64,000 bases of DNA from CAIXSC01 sp046349915 (GCA_046349915.1 JAXMBL010000008.1:62001-126000); one strand, 5' to 3'. Shown: positions 16,913 to 26,500, numbered from the stretch's first letter. The notes: generated from the letters alone by a model not told the origin. Program-made: numbers and translations.

Positions 16913-17410
16913 ATGGATAAGTTATACATCGAGACGTCCATCGTGAGTCACGTGTCGGCTCGGCCCAGTCGAGATGTCACAGTTGCCGGGCTTCAGCAGC
17001 AAGCGCGGGACTGGTGGAGATACGAACGGCACAGATTTGAGCTGGTAACGTCGGAACTGACGCTTGAAGAAGCGGCGGACGGTGATCCCGAGGCGGCCTC
17101 AGAGCGGCTAAAGCTGCTTGCCGACTTGCCGTTGGTTGACATCAGTGCGGACGTGGAGACGTTAGCACAGCGGCTCCTGCAGGCCCACGTGATGCCGGAA
17201 AAGGCGGCCGCCGACGCGATTCACGTTGCGGCAGCCGCGCTGGCTGGTGTAAGCTACTTGCTGACCTTGAACTGCAAGCACATCGCTAATGCTCATGAAC
17301 TGCCGCGAATTTACCGATTGCTGGATCAGGAAGGCCTAGGCCAACGGCTGATATGCACGCCCGCCGAGTTTCTCGGAAATCTCGATCATGACAATGAACC
17401 CGATTCTTGA
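16913..17410 (+). CDS. Cassette gene 4a: PIN-domain protein, VapC-like toxin
   Basis: 165 residues. PIN-domain landmarks are visible: YIETSIVS at the N-terminus (acidic E7 where most PIN proteins have Asp), a middle acidic ELTLEE (about 48-53), DAIHVAAA (D101) and LTLNCKHIAN (N120). PIN proteins are metal-dependent ribonucleases, and the free-standing VapC type cuts tRNA or rRNA and is held by an antitoxin. The ATG at 16913 is preferred over the GTG one codon earlier; only a weak ribosome site is present. The small gene that follows overlaps its end by 23 bases. The start lies 20 bases after the GTT of attC site D. Confidence 0.8.
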   Translation: MDKLYIETSIVSHVSARPSRDVTVAGLQQQARDWWRYERHRFELVTSELTLEEAADGDPEAASERLKLLADLPLVDISADVETLAQRLLQAHVMPEKAAADAIHVAAAALAGVSYLLTLNCKHIANAHELPRIYRLLDQEGLGQRLICTPAEFLGNLDHDNEPDS

Positions 17411-17609
17411 CGAGTTGCACGTCACGCGTCGCAAGCTTTTGGCTGAAGCAGGCGGCACGTTGCCCGGATTGGTTGCGCGATTACAGGCCCGTCAAGAGGA
17501 GTCCGGCCGCGTGATTTTGCCAGCCCGACGAACAAACCAATCCACCGGAGCGGCGAAGGCGGGCGAATCGGCCCTCGAGAATCATTCCTCGCCTCCCGGT
17601 GATCGGTAG
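17388..17609 (+). CDS. Cassette gene 4b: small partner of the PIN protein, antitoxin-like
   Basis: The open frame has 73 codons; the start is the ATG at 17388 or the one at 17394. The N-terminal 48 residues (MNPILDELHVTRRKLLAEAG, then GTLPGLVARLQARQEESGR) look like a helical antitoxin-like protein that binds the preceding PIN protein. From about residue 50 the frame runs through attC site E, so the last 25 residues (TNQSTGAAKAGE onward) are translated from the recombination site, and the stop falls in its right arm. The order toxin then antitoxin is the reverse of the usual VapBC arrangement. Confidence 0.6.
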   Translation: MTMNPILDELHVTRRKLLAEAGGTLPGLVARLQARQEESGRVILPARRTNQSTGAAKAGESALENHSSPPGDR

Positions 17610-17613
17610 CAAT
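17531..17613 (+). other. attC-like site E (degenerate, end of array)
   Basis: The left arm AACAAACCAATCCACCGGAG closely follows site D and the right arm CTCCCGGTGATCGG pairs with it less well (two mismatches in the inner stem). Where sites B-D end in GTT, this site has AAT, so the right core is lost. No further site follows. Confidence 0.5.
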
Positions 17614-17693
17614 CCAAGACAAGGACTGGGCTGGGGGTCTGGTACGCATAGGTTGCTGGGCTCTTTCCGGGCGACGGTCTTGCGGGTATGCAT

Positions 17694-17768
17694 TGACCCA
17701 GGGCGGCGCTGCGCTATCATGTCATGCCCCTTGCGGGGCGATCAGACCGAAAGCACTCAGTCGCCTCA
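17694..17768. repeat. Partial copy of the palindromic repeat at 8947-9032
   Basis: TGACCCAGGGCGGCGCTGCG through GTCGCCTCA, with a 12-base deletion relative to the first copy. Its last bases include the stop codon of the sulfatase gene. Confidence 0.75.
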
Positions 17769-19154
17769 CTTCTTCTTGGCAGCTCGATCTCGTAGGGGCC
17801 AGTCCGGGTGCTCGTCGCGCGCTTCCTCCATCAGTCTCTTGGCCCGAGCAACCACGTCCGGATGTTGTTTCGCCACGTTGGTTGATTCGGCGAGATCCGA
17901 CTTCAGGTCATACAGTTCCAACTCGCCCGATTCTCCCGTTTTCACGCCTTTCCAGTCGCCAAACCGTACGGCTTGCAGACTGGGGCCTGCCTCATGCAAT
18001 TCCCAGTAGAAGTAGTCTCGCCGCGGCGCCGAGCCGCCCTTCAGCAACGAGACGATCGACACGCCATCTGTCTTCACGTGCGTCGGTAACTTCGCCCCTA
18101 ACAACTCGGCGCAGGTCGGCAAGAAATCCCAAAACGCCCACGGATCGTCACTCACCTTCCCCGCCGGAATCACTCCACTCCAGCGGGCGATGCAGGCCTG
18201 ACGCAGCCCACCTTCGTAGAGCGAACGTTTGAAGCCGCGGAGTTTCCCCCCCATGGTCTGATCGAATAGTCGGCCGATCTCTGAGTTGCCCGCGAACGAC
18301 GATCCGTTGTCGCCCGCGATCATGATCAAGGTTTTCTTGTCGAGATTCAGCTCGCGGATCGTATCAAGCAGTCGCCCTACGTCGGCATCCAGTCGAGTGA
18401 CCTGGGCGGCATAGTTCTTCTGCTGTTCCGTCCACGGTTCATTCTTGTAGATTCCCTGGTCATCAATCTCGTGGCGACCATGGGGAAGCGTAATCGAGTA
18501 GTACAAGAAGAACGGGCGATCGTGGTTCGCCTTTACCCATCTCACGGTTTCGTCGGCGATCAGGTTCTGCGCGTAAATCGCTCCCGCCGTTTTTCCATTG
18601 TTGCCGGGTAACTCGAATCGAGCATCATCGTGATAGAGGTACGTTGGAAAATAGCTGTGAGCGTGCCGCTGACAGTTGTAGCCAAAGAAGTGATCGAACC
18701 CGACCTTCAGGGGGCTCCCCGTGGTGTCGAACATCCCCATGCCCCATTTGCCGACACAGGCGGTGGAGTATCCGTGATCCTTGAACAGGTTCGCCACCGT
18801 GTAAGTGCCTGCGGGAAGAGGTTTCTGTCCCTCGGGCTGCACTTCGCGATTCGCGCGAATCGGGCTGTGACCCATATGCTTGCCAATCATGAGCGACGTG
18901 CGTGATGGCGCGCAGACGCTCGTCCCCGAATACGCTTGAGTGAACCGCATCCCCTCGCTCGCCATCTCGTCCAAGCGAGGCGTTTTGATTCGCTTCTGAC
19001 CGTAGCAACCGACATCGCCTTGCGCTAGATCATCCGAGAGAATAAAGATGACATTCGGACGCTCGGTCGACTCGTCCGCAACGCTCACTGAGCTCAGCAA
19101 AAGAAAAGTCCAAGCGAGGCAACAAAGATGATGAATGGCGAGTCTTGACATCAT
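17766..19154 (-). CDS. Secreted sulfatase (type I, formylglycine-dependent)
   Basis: Hydrolyses sulfate esters, probably of algal or other sulfated polysaccharides, outside the cytoplasm. 462 residues with a signal peptide (about 1-26, ending SVADE). The metal-binding NVIFILSDDLAQGD (D41, D42), the formylglycine signature CAPSRTSLMIG (C81, which a formylglycine-generating enzyme must convert) and the late metal-binding IAGDNGSSF are all present. The C-terminal part ends in AAKKK. Two adjacent ATGs begin the ORF (19154 and 19151), with GGGG directly upstream. A second sulfatase lies 138 bp upstream on the same strand, so the two are probably transcribed together. The exact substrate cannot be told. 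Confidence 0.93.
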   Translation of the reverse strand: MMSRLAIHHLCCLAWTFLLLSSVSVADESTERPNVIFILSDDLAQGDVGCYGQKRIKTPRLDEMASEGMRFTQAYSGTSVCAPSRTSLMIGKHMGHSPIRANREVQPEGQKPLPAGTYTVANLFKDHGYSTACVGKWGMGMFDTTGSPLKVGFDHFFGYNCQRHAHSYFPTYLYHDDARFELPGNNGKTAGAIYAQNLIADETVRWVKANHDRPFFLYYSITLPHGRHEIDDQGIYKNEPWTEQQKNYAAQVTRLDADVGRLLDTIRELNLDKKTLIMIAGDNGSSFAGNSEIGRLFDQTMGGKLRGFKRSLYEGGLRQACIARWSGVIPAGKVSDDPWAFWDFLPTCAELLGAKLPTHVKTDGVSIVSLLKGGSAPRRDYFYWELHEAGPSLQAVRFGDWKGVKTGESGELELYDLKSDLAESTNVAKQHPDVVARAKRLMEEARDEHPDWPLRDRAAKKK

Positions 19155-19292
19155 TTCCCCTATATAGGCTTTGCATCAACCATGCAAAATCGAACAACAG
19201 CCGACAATTGACTCGCGAACTGAGGTCGGGGACCCAGCGGTGATTCCTTCCGCTTAACTCGACCAAATAGGGACTGACTTGATTAGTGAAGA

Positions 19293-20825
19293 TCAGCGAC
19301 GATTAGTGTTCCCATTCCTCTCGCGCTGGGCGGGCCGAGTGCGCCCGTTGGCGATCGCATCATCAAGCCACCGACGCAGTCGTTTTAGTTCCTCGGGCTG
19401 AGCACTCGCTACATCGTTCTTTTCCGCCGGATCTTCGTTCACTTGGTACAGCGCATCTGGGGCGTTGTTCTTGGCTTTCGCCCCTTTCTTTTCTTGATGC
19501 ACCAGTTTCCACGGGCCCGCTCGCACGCCGAACTTTCCGCCTCCATTATCCTGCTGCAACAGATACTCTCGCCCCTGCGCTCCCGGTCGACCGAGTAGTG
19601 CGTCGATGACGTTGATGCTGTCGAGAAAGCCGTCGTCGGGCAAAGTGGCGCCGGTCAACGCGGCAAAGCTGGCGGCCAGGTCGATGGTGCAGACGACTTG
19701 ATCCGAGGTCCCCGGCTTGATTGTCCCCGGCCAGGAGACAATGAATGGCGTGCGAGTTCCCCCTTCCAAAACAGTGTACTTCCCACCGCTGAACGGACCG
19801 GCTGGTTTGTGATTACCCAAGGATTCGACCGCTTGATCTTTGTATCCATCATCCAGCACGGGACCATTGTCAGAGCAGATCACGACCAATGTCTTCTCGG
19901 AGAGCCCCAAGCGTTGGAGCGTCTTGACGATTTCGCCCACGCACCAATCAAACTCGATAATCGAGTCGCCTCGCGGCCCCATCCCGCTCTTGCCGACAAA
20001 CCGCTCGTGCGGGGCCCGCGGCACGTGGATATCGTGCGACGCCAGAAACAGAAAAAAGGGCTTGGCTTGTTGGCACTCGATCCAGCGATTTGATTCTTCG
20101 GCCCAAATGTCCGCGAGATCCTGGTCACGAAAGCGAGCTTTGTGGCCGCCCGTGTAATAGCCGATACGGCTGATCCCGTTGTGAATGGTGCCGTTATGGC
20201 CCACTCGCCAATCCATCTTTAGTTCCGCGCGATGACTAACGCCGGTCGGGTGATCGGGCGAAGGTTGTTTGTCACCCACCCACAGCGGATCGTTGGGATC
20301 AAGATTCCTCACTCGATAGTCATCGACAAGCACTTGCGGCACTCGATCGTTGGTCGTCGGCAACAGCAAGCAATGGTCAAAGCCAACATCCAGCGGACCC
20401 GGCGTCAGCTTGCCGTTCCAATCGGGCGCTTCGCGACCTAAGCCAAGATGCCACTTTCCGATGACGGCCGTCGAGTAGCCTTGCTGCTTCAGCATCGAAG
20501 CGATCGTAGGCGTGCCTGGCTGGATCAGCGCGGGCGAGTTGGGTGGAGCAACTCCAGTTCCCTTCACTCGGAACGCATAGGTGCCGGTGAGAAACGAGTA
20601 GCGCGTGGGGGTGCAGGTCGCCGCCGAGCAATAGCCGCTAGTGAATCGCAGTCCTCCCGCGGCCAATTGATCGATGTGCGGAGTGGCGATCGTCTGGCTG
20701 CCGTTGCACGAAACGTCGCCGTATCCCAAATCGTCCGCCATGATGACAATGATATTGGGTTTCTCCGCCGCCCCTGCGCTAACAACACTCGCTAAGACGA
20801 ATAGCGCGATACAAAAACCTCGCAT
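19293..20825 (-). CDS. Secreted sulfatase with CTPTR active-site motif
   Basis: 510 residues with signal peptide MRGFCIALFVLASVVSAGAA. The metal ligands are in IIVIMADDLGYGDVSC (D31, D32) and in VICSDNGPVLDD. The formylglycine motif reads CTPTRYSFLTG (C71), with Thr in place of the usual Ser at the fourth position; C-x-P-x-R is kept, so conversion of the cysteine is still likely. It probably acts on sulfated sugars. It is followed by the second sulfatase. The start is the ATG at 20825. Confidence 0.93.
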   Translation of the reverse strand: MRGFCIALFVLASVVSAGAAEKPNIIVIMADDLGYGDVSCNGSQTIATPHIDQLAAGGLRFTSGYCSAATCTPTRYSFLTGTYAFRVKGTGVAPPNSPALIQPGTPTIASMLKQQGYSTAVIGKWHLGLGREAPDWNGKLTPGPLDVGFDHCLLLPTTNDRVPQVLVDDYRVRNLDPNDPLWVGDKQPSPDHPTGVSHRAELKMDWRVGHNGTIHNGISRIGYYTGGHKARFRDQDLADIWAEESNRWIECQQAKPFFLFLASHDIHVPRAPHERFVGKSGMGPRGDSIIEFDWCVGEIVKTLQRLGLSEKTLVVICSDNGPVLDDGYKDQAVESLGNHKPAGPFSGGKYTVLEGGTRTPFIVSWPGTIKPGTSDQVVCTIDLAASFAALTGATLPDDGFLDSINVIDALLGRPGAQGREYLLQQDNGGGKFGVRAGPWKLVHQEKKGAKAKNNAPDALYQVNEDPAEKNDVASAQPEELKRLRRWLDDAIANGRTRPAQRERNGNTNRR

Positions 20826-21170
20826 GGAGACCTCTCGCAGTGGGAACTAAGCACTTTCCAACGACGGCACCCCGCTTACGCTGCGATTGCCTTGCGGTAG
20901 GTTACTGTTTCGCGCGAGTTCGCGGGAAGTAGCCAACGGCTAGGAAGAGTTTGAGATGCTCGATCTAACGAGAATCTGTACGACGGACTTCTAGTCCGTC
21001 GATCAGTATCGCGAACGAGCGAGACACGTGTGTGCAGTGAAGCGGCGCTCGTCGAGGTCAATGCGGATTTACCGACGGACTGGAAGTCCGTCGTACCACA
21101 GACCGACGGACTTCGAGTCCGTCGTACCACAGAGCGACGGACTGGAAGTCCGTCGTACGATTGTGCCAGC
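20826..21170. repeat. Intergenic stretch with four palindromes GACGGACTnnnAGTCCGTC
   Basis: The palindromic unit CGACGGACTnnnAGTCCGTCG occurs at 20981-21001, 21073-21095, 21104-21124 and 21135-21155. Related copies occur near 23375, 43135, 55558 and 55704. Each can form a short hairpin. Nothing coding is seen in the rest of this stretch. Confidence 0.8.
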
Positions 21171-21803
21171 CTACTTTTTCGTGGCAGGAGGCGAGCGGAA
21201 TGCGTTTCGTGCCTGAGTCGCCAAGGTCTCGTAGAGAGCGCCAAATGCTCTCGCGTCGGACTCGCGGTAAAGCAAGAGCCCGGCTGCTCTACTTTCCTGC
21301 AGATCGAGAATCGTTTGGCCCTCCCAAATCACCTCGATGGAACGGGAGCCCAGTTGATAGGGTGTGCCGACCAGAGCCGTTTCTGGACCTTGACCTTTTC
21401 TGCTCTGAATTTCGATCGCTTGGCCGTCCAAGAGGGTCTTGCACAGGCCTTGCGATGCAAAAGGGCGGGACTCCGAGCGACGATAAACGAGCTTCTCCAT
21501 GTTCGAGTCCCACGTCACTCGATGCACTTGGCGCGAGCTGAACTCCCACGTTTCTCGCAGTTCGAGGGGATGGGAGTCGTCGTCGGCAACCTTCTCAAGT
21601 GCTCCTAGGCACGCACTGAGGCGGATCACTAGCCCGGCAGGCAATTCGCCGGCCGTCGCCCCCTTCTCCAGAATCGCACGAATTTCGGTGGGGTTAAGTT
21701 TTGCGTTAGGGTGGTCGTCCGCCGACGACTCGAAGACGAGTCCAAGGCTGACCATACCCAAGACTAGACAAAACAGCGCGATGAACGGGGAGACGTTTTT
21801 CAT
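21171..21803 (-). CDS. Exported protein of unknown function
   Basis: 210 residues from the ATG at 21803, chosen because the product then starts with a signal peptide or membrane anchor (MKNVSPFIALFCLVLGMVSL, then GLVFESSAD). The longer ORF start at 21902 would put about 33 residues before it. The rest is soluble and mixed alpha/beta, with an LxPTEIRAILEKG stretch and a C-terminal region rich in charged residues ending ATKK. No family is recognised. It is divergent from the coiled-coil gene at 21989, with 185 bp between them that should hold both promoters. Confidence 0.6.
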   Translation of the reverse strand: MKNVSPFIALFCLVLGMVSLGLVFESSADDHPNAKLNPTEIRAILEKGATAGELPAGLVIRLSACLGALEKVADDDSHPLELRETWEFSSRQVHRVTWDSNMEKLVYRRSESRPFASQGLCKTLLDGQAIEIQSRKGQGPETALVGTPYQLGSRSIEVIWEGQTILDLQESRAAGLLLYRESDARAFGALYETLATQARNAFRSPPATKK

Positions 21804-21988
21804 GAGTTGTTGGACGCAAAGCGGGAGGGCCAAGTTCCCCGGTTTCTGAAGAATTATTTGCGAAGTTAGAGTACGATTAAAGCTGGGTAGTGAAGCCGCC
21901 ATGAGGCGAAGATTAAGGCGACTTCGGCGGCGGTTGAGTTCGTGATCACTATCCTTTTTCGTACTTCTGGGAGATTCTGAGACGAGCC

Positions 21989-23344
21989 ATGGGAAAAGTC
22001 CGCGCTTATCCGACCGAATTGACGAACGCCGTTTGGCAGAAGAAGAAGAGTGTTACCGCCGGTAAGACCGGGATTGGCGAGGAACTGAAAAAACTCGTTG
22101 AGCTCTACGATTCGATTCAGTGGAAACTGTTCGAAGATTTGGAAACGATCGTCAGCAAGAAGCAGTACGACACCAAGTTTCCACTCGCACAGGCCGAATT
22201 GGAGAAAGTCGAAAAGTTCAAGAGATTTTGTGGCGAGTTTGAGAGTTTGGCGGAAAAGCAAGCCGCCACCATGAAGGCCGTGACCAACAAGGGAACGAAA
22301 AAGCTGCTGGAGGAGATGGCTAAGCTCGCCAAAGAACTGGGCGCTGAGTTGCTCGAGTTTTGTGAAAGTAGTCTGGATCAGGTTGCGAACAGCCGTGTGA
22401 TTGCCGAGTACCCACAGCGGCTGAAAGCGTGGATCGAACGCAAGAACAACTTGTTGAAAGTGTTCAAGAAGGCCAAAGGCGAGTTCGACGAGTACCTCAA
22501 GACGGCCAAGAAACTGGCTGCTCAGAGCGACGAACTGGCCAAGAACATTCCCAGCGATCCCGAGTCCGCCAAACGAGTGCTCAAGGCACTCGCTGAAAAC
22601 GCCGTCAGCGTGAACGAAATCCACAAGACGATGAAGTCGGAATTCGCCGAGTACTTCAAACTGTTCGAGCCGCATCGGTCGAATGCCGAAAAGGCCGACA
22701 CACATCAGCTCGAGCAATCCGACCTGGATGACTACAAGGGGGTCTTCACCGAGGCCGACAACTTACGCAAGGAACTCGAAGAACTCATGAAGCTGGTCGA
22801 GTCGGTCTTCCAGGAGACTATTGCCAGCGCTAAAGAAGCCCAGGCCACGACGCTCAAAGGCGCTAACCAGGCCGCGGCGTATCTTAAGGTTGCTACCGAT
22901 CTCGCCAAAACGTATGGCGACATCGGCGCCAAGGTCAAAGGCTCGTTCATCGCCAAATCCATTTTGGGCGACAAGTCGGTGGCCTACAGAGACTCCTGGA
23001 TGGGAGGCTTTTTTCGAGGCATTGAAGCGGAAAAGGACAAAGAGAAACAAGCTGAGCTCATTCGGCTGGGGAAGATTCGGGCACAGCAACGCCGCGACCA
23101 GGTCGATGAACTAGAAACGCAGTTGAAGAGAATCTACGAGTCGGCCGAGCAAGCGATCAATAAGATCATCAAGGGGATCCCCGAGGAATCACAGGTTGGG
23201 GAGATCGCCGAGAAAATCGAGTTGGTTCGCAAGAGTCTGAAGCAAGTCGAGGATTACCTGAACCAATGGGTCGAGGAGAATGCCGCGGCTCACAAGACCT
23301 ATGACGAGGCGATGAACAAAGTGGATGAACTCCTCAAGGGATGA
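21989..23344 (+). CDS. Long helical coiled-coil protein, function unknown
   Basis: 451 residues, almost entirely predicted helix and very rich in Glu, Lys, Leu and Ala. Many heptad-like stretches occur, such as GEELKKLVELYDSIQWKLFE, LLEEMAKLAKELGAELLEF and EKIELVRKSLKQVEDYLNQW. A short break around residue 310-345 (GAKVKGSFIAKSILGDKSVA) separates two helical halves. There is no signal peptide or membrane segment, so it is probably cytoplasmic. The architecture would suit a scaffold, a filament-like protein or a helical-bundle toxin-like protein, but nothing decides between them. ATG at 21989. Confidence 0.65.
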   Translation: MGKVRAYPTELTNAVWQKKKSVTAGKTGIGEELKKLVELYDSIQWKLFEDLETIVSKKQYDTKFPLAQAELEKVEKFKRFCGEFESLAEKQAATMKAVTNKGTKKLLEEMAKLAKELGAELLEFCESSLDQVANSRVIAEYPQRLKAWIERKNNLLKVFKKAKGEFDEYLKTAKKLAAQSDELAKNIPSDPESAKRVLKALAENAVSVNEIHKTMKSEFAEYFKLFEPHRSNAEKADTHQLEQSDLDDYKGVFTEADNLRKELEELMKLVESVFQETIASAKEAQATTLKGANQAAAYLKVATDLAKTYGDIGAKVKGSFIAKSILGDKSVAYRDSWMGGFFRGIEAEKDKEKQAELIRLGKIRAQQRRDQVDELETQLKRIYESAEQAINKIIKGIPEESQVGEIAEKIELVRKSLKQVEDYLNQWVEENAAAHKTYDEAMNKVDELLKG

Positions 23345-23591
23345 GCATGCCCAGGATTCATCGAGGACAAAAGTACGATGGACTTCCGGTCCGTCGTTGG
23401 CCACGGTGCTGAACGGGCTTTGCGGCCCGTTCTCGGCTGCGTGGCTCGCTGCCGTCTCCCGTGAAAAGCTCCCAGGCTTTTCGCCCCCCCTAGCGTTGGT
23501 AGCCCTAGCAGACCTTCAACGCCTCACATTGATCGACCGGCCGAAGCAGCTTTGGCGTGACTTGCACAGGTCTGATCGGTGGAGACGTGAG
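23345..23591. repeat. Intergenic region with one degenerate GGACTT/GGTCC palindrome
   Basis: A variant of the GACGGACT palindrome lies at about 23375-23396 (GATGGACTTCCGGTCCGTCG). The rest is non-coding and lies between two converging genes. Confidence 0.5.
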
Positions 23592-26500
23592 TTAGTCTAG
23601 CCACGAATTCGCCACTTCGTCGGCGAACTCGCTCAATAGCCCATCGAGTGCGCCATTGAGTTTCGTGGAGTCGCTCGCGGCCGCAACACCCGCCGCATCC
23701 CCGCCGACTACCTCGTCACCCATGACGTTCGCATCCTCCCAGAGACTCGCTACGTCGCCGGCCAAGGCATCGATTGAATCGGGAGAAACAAAGACAGGTT
23801 CGTCCGACGAACTCCCATCGACATCGTCGGCCCACGGTAAGAAGTCGTCATCGGGTACGGCGACCGAGGTGGTGGCAACCTCCACCACCCACGTCACTTC
23901 GTCCGGCTGTAGCCATTCGCCCTCTCCTTCCCCTTGCGGTCGATTGTTCAGAAAGTTGATGACGATCAGCGGGTCGAGCGGCGTGGCGAAACCATCGCCA
24001 TTGACATCGTAGAAGAACTGCGTGCCTGCCGGCGGCGGTGCGAAATCGGCCGTCGGTGGGTTGGGAAGTGGATTGTTCCCCAGCGTATTGTTGTTGATCA
24101 ACTCGATGATTCGCAGGGCATCCGCCGAGCCGATCGGGTTGGCGCCGCCGCTGTTATCGACATCGAGCGCGTCGACCGGATTCTGCCAAGGAGTTCCCTC
24201 CGCCACGGCCTGAACCATCAGCCGAGCCGCTCCTTGACGGTACTCGTAGAAGGTCACTCCGCCAATCTGCTGGATGCTCGTCACGACCCAGCCTTGTCCG
24301 ATGTCAACGACATCGCCAGTGTTGCGAGTGACGAACAGTTGATTGGAGTCATCCGAGAGATTCAACAACTCGCGGAGATCCAAGATCAGCGTGTTGTCTC
24401 CGGTCCCGGTCAGATCGATGCGTTCGATGCCCGTCAGACGGCTGTCGGCCAGCGCGGTCAAGTCGACCACCAGCCCTGAACCATCGACTCGGAGAGTATC
24501 CACTCCGCGCCCCCCGTCCACTCGACGGAACAACAGGTCGCCGACTCCCAGCACATCGTGGCCCTCGCCACCCACTAAGACATCGACTCCGCCGCCGCCC
24601 GTGAGCGCATCGAGCGACTGCTTGCCGTTGAGGATGTCGGCGAGGAGCGATCCATTCAGCACATCAAGAGTTGCTGTGCCGACTTGCGTCGTGGTTCCCG
24701 TGAAATCACGCCCCAAGAAGACGTACGCAGTGCCTGCTCCATTGCCCGGCGCACCGATCACCAGATCATCGTAGCCATCGCCGTTAATGTCTCCCGCGCC
24801 GGCAACTGACCAACCCGATTCATCCTGAGCGCCCACGCCCTCGAGCCGGAACCCGTTTTGGCCATTGATGGCCGACAGGGGGAAAGTCGCCGACGAGTTG
24901 GAAGCGGAACCAAACAGGACGTACGTCTCGCCGGCTTCGGACCGAGGTGGGTTGCCCACCGAAGCATGATAAGCGCCGAGGATCACATCGTCGAACCCGT
25001 CGCCGTTCACATCGCCCGCGGCGCCAACGGATATCCCCAGCGAATCGCCCTCTCGCAATCCATCGACTCGGAAACCGTTATTGCCGCTCAGTGTCAGCAA
25101 GTCGAACACTGACGCGAAGGGACCCGCGTTACCGAAGATCAAATAGGCGGAACCCGAGTTCACCTTGGGAGGTGCACCGGGGTCTGCGTTGGGAACGCCA
25201 ACGGCCAAATCGCCGAAGCCATCGCCATTGAAGTCGCCGATGCCGCTAACCGAGAAGCCAAGCAAATCGTCTTGATTGACGCCCGTGATGCGGAACCCGT
25301 TGATCCCGTTCAGTTGATCGACCAGTAGCGGGCTGACTTGCGGATTCGCGTCGCCGAAGATCACGAATGCCGCGCCGCGAGCCGTCCCGGTTCCAGGCAG
25401 ACCGATCTGAGCGCCCAAGATGAAGTCGCCCAGGCCGTCCCCATTGATGTCGCCCGCCCAACGCACCGATTGCCCCAGGAAGTCGACCGGACCAACTCCC
25501 TCGACACGGAAGCCCTCGGACAACGTCAATGTGTTGAGATCAATGATCGGGGCGAATCCGCCCAACTTGCCGTAAACCAAGTAGGCCGCTCCCGCATCCA
25601 CGCGAGCGGGGATGCCGGGGTCGGCCGAGCGAGCGCCAATCAGCAGATCGGCGTAGCCATCGCCGTTGAAGTCGCCGGCGCCGCTGAGCGAGAGACCCGT
25701 GAGATCATCGCCGCCAATGCCATCGAGCCGGAATCCGTTGACGCCGTTGATCGCGGACAAATCGAAGGTCGCCCCGAAGCTCTGGGACTTGCCGAAGATC
25801 AAGTACGCCGAGCCTGCGTCAGTCGCGTTCAGTGTGTCGAACCCAGGTGCTCCGACCAGCAGATCGCCAAATCCATCGCCGTTGACATCGCCCGCCGACG
25901 ACACGTATCCCGCCCGGTCGCCCGCGGTTGCTCCGAAAATCTTGAAGCCGAGGGTTCCGTCGAGCGACCCCAGATCAATCTCGGCGTCGAAACCCGAACT
26001 CTTGCCAAAGATCACATAGGTGATGCCCGCATCCACGCGAGCGGGCGAGCCCGCATCGGCCATTGGCGCCCCGATCAACAAGTCGTCGAAACCGTCGCCG
26101 TTGACGTCCCCGGCGCCGCTGACGCTGTAACCCGATTGATCGTCGATCGCATCGCCAGTCAGCACGAATCCTCCGATGCCGTTGCCGGTGGGAGGAATCA
26201 GATCTTGCAGGTAGAAGACCGAGCCGATCGGGGGTGGCAGGCCGACTTGCAGCGTACCCGACACCACGTTGCTCGCGGCGCCTCCGTTATCGATTGCGCG
26301 GGCATACAGTAAGTGCACCCCTTCGGCGAAGCCGATTGTCCCGACCGTTAGAGTCCAGCCGCCTGCCGCATTCGAGTCGTTGCCCAAGATCTGGTCGCCC
26401 GCCACGCCGAGTTGCAAACCGGCGATTCCGTTGGACTCACGGAAGAAATCGACTCGGGTCACAAACCCATCGGCGTCGCTCACGCCATTGGCCGATAGGA

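Larger units (their letters stand above)
12197..17613 (+). other. Integron-type gene-cassette array without a nearby integron integrase
   Basis: Five hairpin sites (here A-E, at 12201, 12682, 15128, 16810 and 17531) separate four gene groups, all on the plus strand. Sites B, C and D each run exactly 83 bp from an AAC to a GTT triplet, with arms that pair except for single extra bases on the left arm, which is the architecture of integron attC sites. The first gene after each site starts 15-30 bases past the GTT. Genes often end inside or just before the next site, as in packed integron cassettes. The only recombinase in the vicinity is the IS91-associated one, which lacks the IntI-specific domain. 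This matches what is called a CALIN (attC cluster lacking an integrase). An IntI outside the window cannot be excluded. Confidence 0.7.

Noticed and set aside
12682..17613. CRISPR array reading of the repeated hairpins
   Set aside because: The sites are 83 bp, separated by hundreds to thousands of bases with genes between, and differ in sequence; no cas genes are present.
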